64,000 nucleotides of DNA from Pseudomonas sp. HOU2 (lineage in GTDB: Bacteria; Pseudomonadota; Gammaproteobacteria; Pseudomonadales; Pseudomonadaceae), in contig NZ_CP160398.1 in the NCBI RefSeq assembly GCF_040729435.1, positions 5,251,001-5,315,000 on the forward strand, in the 5' to 3' direction. Of this stretch, positions 36,442 through 45,552 are shown one piece after another (positions within the stretch are counted from its first letter, which is position 1; each line of letters starts with the position of its first letter). The notes below the pieces were generated by a model that saw nothing but the letters and a program-made list of their open reading frames with translations, did not search any database and was not told where the DNA came from. The translations under genes were made by a program, and so were the position numbers.

Positions 36442-37188
36442 TCAGGCGCCAAAACCACCGTCGATGGTCAGGCTGGCACCGGTGATGTAACCGGCTTCCG
36501 GGCCTACCAGATAGGCAACGAAGCTGGCGATTTCATCGGCGGTGCCGTAACGACCGACGGCCATCAGCGGGATCAGGCTCTCGGCGAAATCGCCATGGGC
36601 CGGGTTCATGTCGGTGTCGACCGGGCCGGGCTGCACGTTGTTGATGGTGATGCCGCGAGGGCCGAGGTCGCGGGCCAGGCCTTTGGTCAGGCCGACCAGC
36701 GCCGATTTGCTCATCGCATACACACCGCCACCACCGAAGGGCATGCGGTCGGCGTTGGTGCTGCCGATGTTGACGATGCGCGAGCCTTCGCCCATGTGTT
36801 TTGCCGCTTCCTGAGAAGCGATGAATACGCTGCGCACGTTGATCGCCAGAGTCTGGTCGAAATCTTCCAGTTTGAAGTCTTCCAGCGGCGCGATGGCCAG
36901 GACGCCGGCGTTGTTCACCAGAATATCCAGGCGGCCAAAGGCCTCGACCGTGGCGCTGACGGCATTGCGGATGGCTTTTTCATCGGCGCTGTCGGCCTTG
37001 ATCGCCAAGGCTTTGCCGCCGTTGGCGATGATGCTGTTCTGCAACTCTTCAGCCTTGGCGGTGGAGCTGACGTAGGTGAATGCGACAGCGGCGCCTTCGG
37101 CGGCCAGACGTTTGACGATGGCGGCGCCAATACCACGGGAACCGCCTTGAATCAGAGCGACTTTGCCGCTGAGGTGTTGAGTGGTCAT
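36442..37188 (-). CDS. SDR-family oxidoreductase
   Basis: A 248-residue short-chain dehydrogenase with cofactor motif GGSRGIG near residue 15, NNAG near 91, and catalytic Ser-Tyr-Lys including VYAMSK. The ending GASLTIDGGFGA is typical of 3-oxoacyl-reductase-like SDRs. The substrate is unknown. A LysR regulator gene starts on the other strand 126 bases away, so it probably controls this gene. Confidence 0.9.
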   Translation of the reverse strand: MTTQHLSGKVALIQGGSRGIGAAIVKRLAAEGAAVAFTYVSSTAKAEELQNSIIANGGKALAIKADSADEKAIRNAVSATVEAFGRLDILVNNAGVLAIAPLEDFKLEDFDQTLAINVRSVFIASQEAAKHMGEGSRIVNIGSTNADRMPFGGGGVYAMSKSALVGLTKGLARDLGPRGITINNVQPGPVDTDMNPAHGDFAESLIPLMAVGRYGTADEIASFVAYLVGPEAGYITGASLTIDGGFGA

Positions 37189-37314
37189 GTTCGATCTCCA
37201 GAGAATTCAAGGCGGGGTGCCTTGGTGTTGGAACCGAGTATCGGCCTCGCATCGACAACCGTGTAGACCATGATTGCTATAGTCTGTGTAAACCAGAAGT
37301 TTATAGTGACGATC

Positions 37315-38241
37315 ATGGAAACGTTCAGCAGCATCGAATGCTTCGTGCGCAGCGCCGAAGTCGGCAGTTTCGCCGAAGCCGCCCGGCGCTTGAGCCTGAC
37401 CCCGGCCGCCGTCGGCAAGAGTGTGGCGAAGCTCGAGGTGCGCCTCGGGGTAAGGCTGTTCCAGCGTAGTACACGCAGCCTGACTCTGACCGAGGCCGGT
37501 CAGCTGTTTTTGAGTCAGGTCAGTGGCAGTCTGACGACGATTCAGAATGCGGTGGCTAATCTGTCGAGTGTCGAAGGACTGCCGGCGGGGTCGCTGAAGG
37601 TCAGCATGGGCACGGCTTTCGGCTGCCTGCACATCGTGCCGATGCTCGGTGAGTTTTTACGGCGCTACCCGGCGATCAGCCCGGATTGGCATTTTGATAA
37701 CCGTCAGGTCGATCTGATCGGGCAGGGTTTCGATGCGGCCATCGGTGGCGGTTTCGAATTGCCCCAAGGGGTGGTGGCACGCAGGTTGAGTCCGGCGCAT
37801 CGAGTGTTGGTGGCGTCCACGGATTATTTGCAGGCCAATCCGGCCATTACAGAGCCGGACGAACTCAAGTACCACGACGGCATTCTGATTCGCTCGCCGC
37901 AAACCGGGCGCGTACGTTCCTGGCAGTTGACCGGTCGTGATCCTCAGGTCTGTCGCCCTTTGACGCTCAAGGCGCGCATGACCATGAGCGACTCCGAAGC
38001 CGCTTGCATCGCGGCCTGCCAGGGCCTGGGCATTGCCTTGGTGAGCATGCCGTTTGCCTCGGGGTATCTGGAGTCGGGCCGGTTGCAGCGGGTGCTGCCG
38101 GACTGGTACATCGACGACGGCTACACCTCGATCTATTACGCCGAACACAAGTTGCTGCCGGGCAAAACCCGGGCGTTTGTCGATTTTTTGATTGAGCAGT
38201 TTGCGCAGCGGGGGTTGGCGCAGCGGTTCAGTGCTGTCTGA
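37315..38241 (+). CDS. LysR-family regulator
   Basis: A 308-residue LysR-type transcription factor. The N-terminal winged helix-turn-helix is at about 1-60 (SSIECFVRSAEVGSFAEAAR, LTPAAVGKSVAKLE), and the effector-binding domain covers about 90-300. I chose the ATG at 37315; an earlier in-frame start would extend into the shared promoter. Divergence from the SDR gene suggests it regulates that gene and itself. The effector is unknown. Confidence 0.9.
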   Translation: METFSSIECFVRSAEVGSFAEAARRLSLTPAAVGKSVAKLEVRLGVRLFQRSTRSLTLTEAGQLFLSQVSGSLTTIQNAVANLSSVEGLPAGSLKVSMGTAFGCLHIVPMLGEFLRRYPAISPDWHFDNRQVDLIGQGFDAAIGGGFELPQGVVARRLSPAHRVLVASTDYLQANPAITEPDELKYHDGILIRSPQTGRVRSWQLTGRDPQVCRPLTLKARMTMSDSEAACIAACQGLGIALVSMPFASGYLESGRLQRVLPDWYIDDGYTSIYYAEHKLLPGKTRAFVDFLIEQFAQRGLAQRFSAV

Positions 38242-38268
38242 GCAGGACTTTGGGACCGAGGTGATGCC

Positions 38269-38361
38269 ATCGCGGGCAAGCCACGCTCCCACAGGTTCTT
38301 CGTCGTTCACATGATGGTGATACAACGCGAAACCTGTGGGAGCGTGGCTTGCCCGCGATGA
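38269..38361. repeat. REP doublet, family C variant
   Basis: Inverted arms TCGCGGGCAAGCCACGCTCC and its complement, lying between the convergent LysR and racemase-family genes. The arm differs from the 12.4 kb copy but shares the GTGGGAGC tip. Confidence 0.9.
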
Positions 38362-38374
38362 ACGATAACCCGGT

Positions 38375-39103
38375 CTACCGGGCAAACCGCTGCGCCCAGC
38401 CAATGATCTGCTTCGGTCGTGGCGTCGCGTAAGTCCGCACCTTGGACGTCGATAACCCCAATCGCACCAGCGATTCAGCAATGGTCACCGCCGCCGTCAC
38501 GCCATCCACCACCGGCACCCCGGTGCGGCGACGGATCTGTTCATCCAGTCCGGCCATGCCGCCGCAACCCAGGCAAATCACTTCGGCCTTGTCCTGAGTC
38601 ACCGCCAGTTCCGCCTGCTGCACGATGGCTTCCAGCGCGCGCTGCGGTTCATGCTCCAGCTCCAGCACCGCCAGGCCGCTGGCCCGCACCGACGCACAGC
38701 GATCCCACAGGCCCGATAGTTTCAGCCGATCCTCGATCAGCGGCACGGTGCGATCCAGCGTGGTGACTACTGAATAGGCGTGGCCGAGAAACATCGCGGT
38801 GCTGGCAGCGGCGTCGGTGATATCCACCACCGGCACATTGAGCAATTCCTGCAAGCCTTCGCGACCGTGTTCGCCGTAGCCGGCCTGAATCACCGCGTCG
38901 AACGGTTGGTCGTAGGACATCACCCGGTCCATCACGGCGATGGCTGCCAGGTAACTTTCGAAATTGCCTTCCACCGAGTCGGCGCCGAAGAACGGCGTGA
39001 GGCCGACGATTTCCGTGCCGGGAGACGCGACGGCCTGTGCCGAGCGGGCGATGGCCTGGGTGATGGATTCGGTGGTGTTGACGTTGACCACAAGAATACG
39101 CAT
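38375..39103 (-). CDS. Asp/Glu/hydantoin racemase-family enzyme with one catalytic Cys
   Basis: A 242-residue protein of the racemase superfamily (MRILVVNVNTTESITQAIAR). True racemases use two cysteines. Here the C-terminal one is present (Cys180, CLGCGGMAG), but the N-terminal position is Gly75 (VIQAGYGEHG). The same Cys-to-Gly change is known from arylmalonate decarboxylase. It lies 53 bases downstream of an NCS1 permease gene on the same strand, suggesting a shared role with a hydantoin-, allantoin- or nucleobase-like compound. Confidence 0.88.
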   Translation of the reverse strand: MRILVVNVNTTESITQAIARSAQAVASPGTEIVGLTPFFGADSVEGNFESYLAAIAVMDRVMSYDQPFDAVIQAGYGEHGREGLQELLNVPVVDITDAAASTAMFLGHAYSVVTTLDRTVPLIEDRLKLSGLWDRCASVRASGLAVLELEHEPQRALEAIVQQAELAVTQDKAEVICLGCGGMAGLDEQIRRRTGVPVVDGVTAAVTIAESLVRLGLSTSKVRTYATPRPKQIIGWAQRFAR

Positions 39104-39156
39104 GGGAAGTCCTTATTGCGGGCAGTTCAGCGGCCCAAATCCGGGCCGCAAGGAAG

Positions 39157-40695
39157 TTAATGGCTGACGTTGTCGACGGCGATCGATTCGCCGCTGATGT
39201 CGGCGTAGTGCGGCTGACGTTTGGCGATGATCAGGTAGAGCATTCCGGCAATGCCGGCGCCCACCAGCCAGGAGAACGGCGAGATGCTGTGGAAGCCCGG
39301 CACCAGCGCCAGGACAATGGCGATCAACGCTGCCGGAATGAACGCCGCCACCGCGCGGAAATTCACTCCGCGGCTGTAGTAATAGGCGCCATTGGGGTCT
39401 TCGCTGTAGAGCTGCGGGACGTGGATCCGGCCTTTGCGGATCAACCAGTAGTCGACCATGATCACCCCGTACAACGGGCCGAGCAGGGCGCCGAGGCCGG
39501 AGAGGAAGTACACGATCACCAGCGGGCTGTTGTAGAGGTTCCACGGCAGGATCAGCACGGCGATGGTCGCGCTGATCAGCCCGGCGCGGCGGAAGGTCAG
39601 GTACTTCGGCGCCAGGTTGCTGAGGACGAAGGCCGGGGCGACGAAGTTGGCCATGATGTTCACCGCCACGGTGACGATCAGGAACGCCAGGCAACCGAGC
39701 ACCAGAAAGAACGTATTGGGAATCGAGGCGATGATTTCGGTCGGGCTTTCGATGATCCGTCCGTTGATCTGAAATTGCGCACCGCAGAGCAGGACGGTGA
39801 TGGCAGCGAACACCAGTATGTTCACCGGCAGGCCCCAGAAATTGCCAACCTTGATGGTCTTGCGGCACGGCGAAGAACGCGCAAAGTCGCAGAAATTGAG
39901 GATCAGCGTGCCGTAGATCGCCAGCCAAAGTGCGCCGCCGGCAAAGATGTTGCGCCACATTTCGCCACCGCTCAGCGGTTCGCGGATCGACCAGGCAATG
40001 GTCGCGTTGGCCTGGGTGTACATCCAGGCGGCGAGGGCGGCGACGGTCAGCAGAATCACCGGGCCGGCAAAGGCTTCGTAGCGGCGAACCATTTCCATGC
40101 CGTAGGCGAGGATCGCCAGTTGCACGAACCAGATCGCCACGAAACACACCCAGCCCAGGGTCGACAGACCGAGGATCGAGTTGTGGTCGTAATCGGCGAA
40201 GCCAGGATGAATCGCCGTCAGCAGCACGCGAAATACCACCGACGCCAGATACGTCTGAATGCCGAACCAGGCGATGGCGATCACCGCGCGAATCAGTGCT
40301 GGAATCTGCGCGCCGTGGATGCCGAAACTGATCCGGCTGATCACCGGAAACGGCACCCCGGTTTTCTGTCCCATGTAGCCGGACAGGTTCATGAAGAAGT
40401 ACACCAGCGCCGCGCCGATCCCCAGCGACAGCAGAATCTGCCAGCCCCCCAGACCCAACGCATACAGGCCGATGGCGAACGAGTAGTTGGCGATGTTGTG
40501 CACATCGTTGGTCCACAGGGCAAAGATGCTGTATTTGCCCCAGCGCCGACCTTCGGCGCGGGTCGGTGCCAGGTCGCGGTTGTGCAGGCGCGGGCTGAGT
40601 TGTAACGGTTGAGCCAGACCCGCGTCGGGCAATGGCTGGTCGAGGGCAGAGGCGGGCAGATTCAGCGCGATGTTGTTGGAGAGACTTGTACGCAT
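39157..40695 (-). CDS. NCS1-family permease (hydantoin/allantoin/nucleobase type)
   Basis: A 512-residue inner-membrane symporter with about 12 helices. After a long polar N-terminus come the family motifs FALWTNDVHNIANYSFAIG and GVPFPVISRISFGIHGA, as in Mhp1 and purine/allantoin permeases. Substrate specificity cannot be read. It is the first gene of a two-gene unit with the racemase-family enzyme. The palindrome 166 bases upstream is a likely GntR-type operator. Confidence 0.9.
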   Translation of the reverse strand: MRTSLSNNIALNLPASALDQPLPDAGLAQPLQLSPRLHNRDLAPTRAEGRRWGKYSIFALWTNDVHNIANYSFAIGLYALGLGGWQILLSLGIGAALVYFFMNLSGYMGQKTGVPFPVISRISFGIHGAQIPALIRAVIAIAWFGIQTYLASVVFRVLLTAIHPGFADYDHNSILGLSTLGWVCFVAIWFVQLAILAYGMEMVRRYEAFAGPVILLTVAALAAWMYTQANATIAWSIREPLSGGEMWRNIFAGGALWLAIYGTLILNFCDFARSSPCRKTIKVGNFWGLPVNILVFAAITVLLCGAQFQINGRIIESPTEIIASIPNTFFLVLGCLAFLIVTVAVNIMANFVAPAFVLSNLAPKYLTFRRAGLISATIAVLILPWNLYNSPLVIVYFLSGLGALLGPLYGVIMVDYWLIRKGRIHVPQLYSEDPNGAYYYSRGVNFRAVAAFIPAALIAIVLALVPGFHSISPFSWLVGAGIAGMLYLIIAKRQPHYADISGESIAVDNVSH

Positions 40696-41160
40696 TCCGG
40701 CAGGCTCCTGATGGGCGGGCCGCGATGACTGTGCATGAGCCCAGGGCTCGACAAATCTTCGGCGCGGCCAGCAAACATCACTGGTTACGGGGCATCTGCA
40801 GCCTGTACGGGATAGGGCGCTTCAGGCTTGCGGATCGAAAGTGTGTGGTCATGTTTTGCGGTTTTGTATACAAAACATGTATGCACTAAAGCCAGATCTG
40901 TGCCAGTCAGCGATCTATGCAGCGCTGCGCTCATTTCGAAAAGTTATCGAAGAGCGCTAAGTGTTTGAAAATAAGTGGTTATAAATTGACCGATTGAACA
41001 GGTATTTATTTTTTGCGGGGGATTTTGCGGAGGGGGCAAAGCGCAGGGATATTCAGAAGGGATGTAACTTTTCAGGGCGTGAAAACAAAAAGTGCACACA
41101 TAAATGGCACCGATGGTGACATTCGTGTGTACACATTTTTTCATGGCACCACGAAGCAAA
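40696..41160. other. Long intergenic region upstream of the permease
   Basis: About 465 bases, clearly AT-richer than neighbouring DNA, especially 40960-41120. It contains the palindrome at 40861-40876 and a loose inverted pair GTGCACACA (41092) / TGTGTACAC (41128). A leftward 86-codon frame lies here but lacks gene-like composition and is not called. Confidence 0.5.
40861..40876. promoter_or_regulatory. 16-base perfect palindrome, candidate GntR operator
   Basis: GTTTTGTATACAAAAC, an exact inverted repeat with the TTGTATACAA core typical of FCD-type GntR regulators, upstream of the permease/racemase unit. Confidence 0.55.
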
Positions 41161-41250
41161 TGTGTGAGCGAGCTTGCTCGCGAAGGCGTCTTTCCAGTCA
41201 ACAAATCCGGTGACTGTCAGACCGCTTTCGCGAGCAAGCTCGCTCCCACA
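41161..41250. repeat. REP doublet, family C variant
   Basis: Inverted arms GTGAGCGAGCTTGCTCGCGA and CGCGAGCAAGCTCGCTCCCA just downstream of cysH. Confidence 0.9.
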
Positions 41251-41274
41251 GGGGGGCATCATTGAGACAGAGAT

Positions 41275-42009
41275 TTACGCCTTGCTGATGATATTCCCCG
41301 CATGCAACCCGCACTCTTTCTGCGTCGCTTCTTCCCACCACCAGCGGCCTTCGCGCTCATGCTGGTTCGGCAGCACCGGGCGGGTGCAGGGTTCGCAGCC
41401 GATGCTGATGAAGCCGCGTTCATGCAGGCTGTTGTACGGCAGTTCGAGCATGCGGATGTAACCCCAGATCTCTTCGCTGGTCATCTGCGCCAGCGGGTTG
41501 AACTTGTAGAGCGTGCGTTCCGGGGTGGAGAACGCGGTGTCGATCTCCAGCACGGCCACGGCGCTGCGGGTGCCCGGGCTCTGGTCGCGGCGCTGGCCGG
41601 TGGCCCAGGCTGTGACGCCGGACAGTTTGCGCCGCAGTGGTTCGATCTTGCGGATGCCGCAGCATTCGCCATGGCCATCTTTATAGAAACTGAACAGGCC
41701 TTTCTCCTTCACGAACGGTTCGAGTTTCGTGTAGTCCGGCGACACCAGTTCGATATCGATCTTGTAGTGCTCGCGCACTTGATCGATAAAGCGATAGGTT
41801 TCCGGATGCAGGCGGCCGGTGTCGAGGCTGAACACCTTGACGTTCTTGTTCAGCTTCCAGGCCATGTCCACCAGCACCACATCCTCGGCGCCGCTGAAAG
41901 AGATCCACAGTTCATCACCGAACTCGGCGAACGCGAGTTTCAGGATGTCCTGGGCGGATTTGTTGGCATAGGTCGTGGCGAGTTCCACGACATCGAACGT
42001 TGGGCTCAT
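41275..42009 (-). CDS. cysH: Adenylylsulfate (APS/PAPS) reductase
   Basis: CysH reduces activated sulfate to sulfite for cysteine synthesis using thioredoxin. The 244-residue protein has the substrate loop [29 protein letters not shown] and GCEPCTRPV. The two Cys pairs (ECC and CEPC) that hold a 4Fe-4S cluster mark the APS-reducing type usual in Pseudomonas, and the C-terminal catalytic Cys is in ECGLH. It diverges from thrH. Confidence 0.96.
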   Translation of the reverse strand: MSPTFDVVELATTYANKSAQDILKLAFAEFGDELWISFSGAEDVVLVDMAWKLNKNVKVFSLDTGRLHPETYRFIDQVREHYKIDIELVSPDYTKLEPFVKEKGLFSFYKDGHGECCGIRKIEPLRRKLSGVTAWATGQRRDQSPGTRSAVAVLEIDTAFSTPERTLYKFNPLAQMTSEEIWGYIRMLELPYNSLHERGFISIGCEPCTRPVLPNQHEREGRWWWEEATQKECGLHAGNIISKA

Positions 42010-42172
42010 CAGGGCGGCTTCCTACAGGTCGGTGGCGCTGGGCGCTCTATATGGCGGCGATGTTAACAAAAAGCGGCGGCGTACGGGGCGCCCGCTGCGT
42101 TGCACGGTGGCGGGGGAGTCGCTAGAGTTCGGGCTCGCTCGACTCAATAATCACTACAAACGGGAGTGTCTT

Positions 42173-42790
42173 GTGGAAATTGCTTGCCTGGATCTGGAAG
42201 GGGTACTGGTGCCGGAAATCTGGATCGCCTTCGCCGAAAAAACCGGAATCGACTCGCTCAAGGCCACCACCCGGGACATTCCCGATTACGACGTGCTGAT
42301 GAAGCAGCGCCTGCGCATCCTCGACGAGCACGGCCTGAAACTCTCGGACATTCAGGAAGTGATCGCCACCCTCAAGCCGCTGGACGGCGCGGTGGAGTTC
42401 GTCGACTGGCTGCGCGAGCGCTTCCAGGTGGTGATTCTCTCGGACACCTTTTACGAGTTCTCCCAGCCGCTGATGCGTCAGCTGGGCTTTCCGACCTTGC
42501 TTTGCCACCGCCTGATCACCGACGACAGCGGGCGAGTGACCAGCTATCAATTGCGTCAGAAAGATCCCAAGCGTCAGTCGGTGCTGGCGTTCAAGAGCCT
42601 GTACTACCGGGTGATTGCGGCGGGGGATTCGTATAACGACACGAGCATGCTCGGCGAGGCGGATGCGGGGATTCTGTTCCACGCGCCGGACAACGTGATT
42701 CGCGAGTTCCCGCAGTTCCCGGCGGTGCATACGTTTGCCGAGTTGAAGCAGGAGTTCCTCAAGGCCTCGAACCGGGATTTGAGTTTGTAA
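42173..42790 (+). CDS. thrH: Phosphoserine phosphatase/homoserine phosphotransferase ThrH
   Basis: ThrH is a HAD enzyme that removes phosphate from phosphoserine and can transfer it to homoserine, linking serine and threonine synthesis. The 205-residue length is exactly that expected. Motif I is CLDLEGVLVPEIW (with Glu in the usual second Asp place), motif II ILSDTFYEF, and motif IV AAGDSYNDTSML. It uses a GTG start with GGGAG upstream. Confidence 0.95.
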   Translation: MEIACLDLEGVLVPEIWIAFAEKTGIDSLKATTRDIPDYDVLMKQRLRILDEHGLKLSDIQEVIATLKPLDGAVEFVDWLRERFQVVILSDTFYEFSQPLMRQLGFPTLLCHRLITDDSGRVTSYQLRQKDPKRQSVLAFKSLYYRVIAAGDSYNDTSMLGEADAGILFHAPDNVIREFPQFPAVHTFAELKQEFLKASNRDLSL

Positions 42791-42799
42791 TTACAACAT

Positions 42800-42895
42800 T
42801 GTGGCGAGGGAGCTTGCTCCCGCTCGGCTGCGCAGCAGTCGTAAGATTTTGGGGAGCGCTTCGCACTCCAGCGGGAGCAAGCTCCCTCGCCACAA
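42800..42895. repeat. REP doublet, family A
   Basis: Inverted arms with the core GAGGGAGCTTGCTCCC, filling the gap between the convergent thrH and pabB genes. Confidence 0.9.
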
Positions 42896-42899
42896 AAAG

Positions 42900-44243
42900 T
42901 TATAGGTTTTGCAGGGTGTCGAGGAGGATTCTTACCTTGGTAATCGACTCCTGATACTCCGCCTGCCAGTCCGAGTCGGCCACGATCCCGCCGCCGCCCC
43001 AGCAACACACCTGCCCATCCTTGACCAACAGACTGCGAATTGCGATGGAGCTGTCCATCTCGCCGCGCACATCCAGATACAGCAACGAACCGCAATACAA
43101 ACCGCGCCGCGTCGGCTCCAGTTCGTCAATGATCTGCATCGCGCGGATCTTCGGGGCGCCCGTGATCGAGCCACCGGGGAAGCTGCCAGCAATCAGGTCG
43201 AGGGCGTCGCGGTCATCCGCCAGTTCACCGGTCACGCTGCTGACCAGGTGATGCACGTTGGGATAACTTTCCAGACTGAACAGCTCCGGCACCCGTACCG
43301 AGCCGATGCGGCAGGTGCGGCCGAGGTCGTTGCGCAGCAGGTCGACGATCATCAGGTTTTCCGCGCGATCCTTGGGGCTGGCCAGCAGTTCGGCGGCGTT
43401 GGCGGCGTCTTCGGCAGGTGTCAGGCCACGCGGGCGGGTGCCTTTGATCGGGCGGGTTTCCACCTGACGCTGGCTGACTTTGACGAAGCGCTCCGGCGAC
43501 AGGCTCAGCACCGCGTCGCCGTCGGGCAGGCTCTGAAAACCGGAAAACGGTGTCGGACAGGCCTCGCGCAACGCGCAATAGGCCAGCCACGGGTCACCCT
43601 GACAGGTTGCGCGGAAGCGCTGGGCGAAGTTGACCTGATAGCAGTCGCCGGCCTGGATGTATTGATGAATGCGTTCCAGCGCCTGGCGATAGTTGTCCGG
43701 CGACAGGTCGGCGGTCATCGGCGTGTCCAGCTTGAACGGCGTCAGTGGCGCTGAAGCCGGTTGGCTGAACAGCGCGATCAGCCGTTGCCGCTCGCTGTCG
43801 GCCAGCGACGGGTGAAACACCAGTTGGCTGGTGGCGCTCTGGTGATCGCTGATCAGCGCCCAGTCGTACAGGCCGAACCGCGCGTCGGGCAATTGCAGAT
43901 CGTCCCGGGCCTGGCTCGGCAGGTGTTCCAGATGCCGGCCAAAGTCGTAACTCAGATAGCCGATCAGGCCGCCGGCGAAGGGCAGGTCATAGCCCGCAGG
44001 CAACTGTGCTTCGCCCAGGCGGGTCAGATTTTCCCGCAGGCGTTGCAGGAAAACGCTACCGCTTTCATCAGGCAACACCGCCAGGTGTTCCAGCGGCCAG
44101 GCGCTGAGCAGGTCGTAACGGCCACGGTCGGCACTCGGTCGGCCGCTGTCGAGCAGCACGGCACCGGGCGCATGGCGGATGGCCGCGAAGTAGTCGGCGG
44201 GGTTGGCGCGGTAGGGCAGCGGGTGTACGGAACAGGTCAACAT
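42900..44243 (-). CDS. pabB: Aminodeoxychorismate synthase component I
   Basis: PabB uses chorismate and ammonia from PabA to make aminodeoxychorismate for folate. The 447-residue protein carries the chorismate-binding motifs RPIKGTRPRG and GGSITGAPKIRAM, and DLLRNDLGR. The N-terminal Trp-binding-like region is present. I chose the ATG at 44243, the usual MLTCSVHPLPY start; upstream in-frame starts run into repeat-rich DNA. No PabA is in the window. Confidence 0.94.
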   Translation of the reverse strand: MLTCSVHPLPYRANPADYFAAIRHAPGAVLLDSGRPSADRGRYDLLSAWPLEHLAVLPDESGSVFLQRLRENLTRLGEAQLPAGYDLPFAGGLIGYLSYDFGRHLEHLPSQARDDLQLPDARFGLYDWALISDHQSATSQLVFHPSLADSERQRLIALFSQPASAPLTPFKLDTPMTADLSPDNYRQALERIHQYIQAGDCYQVNFAQRFRATCQGDPWLAYCALREACPTPFSGFQSLPDGDAVLSLSPERFVKVSQRQVETRPIKGTRPRGLTPAEDAANAAELLASPKDRAENLMIVDLLRNDLGRTCRIGSVRVPELFSLESYPNVHHLVSSVTGELADDRDALDLIAGSFPGGSITGAPKIRAMQIIDELEPTRRGLYCGSLLYLDVRGEMDSSIAIRSLLVKDGQVCCWGGGGIVADSDWQAEYQESITKVRILLDTLQNL

Positions 44244-44317
44244 GGGCGGGGCAGATCGGCCATTGAGGCGGGGTGGGGATTGTAGTCCTCTCGGCTGCCA
44301 GATCAAAATCAAAAGCT

Positions 44318-44547
44318 ACCCCCTCACCCCAGCCCTCTCCCCCAAGGGGGCGAGGGGGAAAGGGGGAAGATCTTCATGCTTTTCAAGATCCGAGTTCGGT
44401 TCGATATCTCAAGGGGGCGAGGGGGAAAGGGGGCGGATCTTCATGCTTTTCAAGTTCTGAGTTCGACTCGAACTTGCAGGTCGATGTACTTCGAGCATCC
44501 AACACGGTCAGTCCCCTCTCCCTCCGGGAGAGGGCTAGGGTGAGGGG
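44318..44547. repeat. Composite repeat with outer inverted arms and a 67-base tandem duplication
   Basis: Outer arms CCCTCACCCCAGCCCTCTCC (44321-44340) and the near-complement GAGAGGGCTAGGGTGAGGGG (44528-44547) enclose two tandem copies of a 67-base unit beginning CAAGGGGGCGAGGGGGAAAG at 44343 and 44410. The copies differ at few positions. It fills the gap between the RimK-like gene and pabB. Confidence 0.85.
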
Positions 44548-44565
44548 CTCTTCAGCTTTTCAGCT

Positions 44566-45552
44566 TCAGCCCTCGACCGCCGGAATATGCCCAAACATTT
44601 CCTGAGTGAACGCCACCCGTTCCTCAACCGACTCGCTCACCCCAAGCGCCTTCAGCTCTTCCAGATGCGCTTCGACCGCATGCGTACGCTGGGTCAGCCC
44701 GCAATCGTTGGCAATCTGGATATTCAGCCCCGGCCGCGCATTCAGCTCGAGAATCAGCGGACCTTTTTCCTGATCCAGCACCATGTCCACACCGATATAA
44801 CCCAGCCCGCACAACTCATAGCAGCCAGCGGCAAGTTTCATGAAACCGTCCCAGTAGGGCAGTTGCACGCCATCCACCGCGTTGGTGGTGTCGGGATGCT
44901 TGGTGATGATGTTGTTCAGCCAGGTGCCACGCAGGGTCAGGCCGGTAGCGAGATCAACACCCACGCCGATGGCGCCCTGGTGCAGGTTGGCCTTGCCGCC
45001 GGACTGGCGGGTCGGCAGGCGCAACATCGCCATCACCGGGTAACCCATCAGCACGATGATGCGGATGTCCGGCACGCCTTCGTAGCTGATGCTCTTGAAG
45101 ATCTGGTCCGGGGTCACCCGGTATTCGATCAGCGCGCGGTCGCGGTGGCCGCCCAGCGAATACAGGCCGGTGAGGATGCTGGAAATGTGGTGCTCCAGCT
45201 CTTCGTGGGCGAGGATCTTGCCCGAGACTGTGCGATAGCGGCCCTCGAAGCGGTCGGCGATGACGATGATGCCGTCACCGCCAGCACCCTGGGCCGGTTT
45301 GATCACGAAATCGTTACGCCCGCCGATGATCGCGTCGAGCTTGTCGATTTCCTTCTCCGTGGAGATCACGCCGTACAGCTCCGGCACATGAATGCCGGCC
45401 TCGATGGCGCGCTCCTTGGTGATGATCTTGTCATCGACGATCGGGTACAGGCTGCGCTTGTTGTACTTGAGCACGTAGTCGGCGTTACGCCGATTGATGC
45501 CCATGATGCCCCGCGCTTCCAGAGCCTTCCAGGTCTTCCAGAAACCGAACAT
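44566..45552 (-). CDS. RimK-like alpha-L-glutamate ligase family protein
   Basis: A 328-residue ATP-grasp ligase related to RimK, which adds glutamates to ribosomal protein S6. Segments such as NDFVIKPAQGAGGDGIIVI, the basic RLPTRQSGGKANLHQG and the metal-binding LELNARPGLNIQIAN fit an active ATP-grasp site. Its start overlaps the stop of the membrane transglutaminase-like gene (TGATG). This ligase, membrane-protein and protease trio is conserved. The target is probably a cytoplasmic or envelope peptide, which is unproved. Confidence 0.92.
   Translation of the reverse strand: MFGFWKTWKALEARGIMGINRRNADYVLKYNKRSLYPIVDDKIITKERAIEAGIHVPELYGVISTEKEIDKLDAIIGGRNDFVIKPAQGAGGDGIIVIADRFEGRYRTVSGKILAHEELEHHISSILTGLYSLGGHRDRALIEYRVTPDQIFKSISYEGVPDIRIIVLMGYPVMAMLRLPTRQSGGKANLHQGAIGVGVDLATGLTLRGTWLNNIITKHPDTTNAVDGVQLPYWDGFMKLAAGCYELCGLGYIGVDMVLDQEKGPLILELNARPGLNIQIANDCGLTQRTHAVEAHLEELKALGVSESVEERVAFTQEMFGHIPAVEG

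Noticed and set aside
40944..41204. Leftward 86-codon frame in the AT-rich region before the permease
   Set aside because: No ribosome site, odd composition, and it runs into a REP arm.
44318..44547. CRISPR-like tandem repeat
   Set aside because: Only two units, no spacers and no cas genes; it is a simple tandem duplication inside inverted arms.
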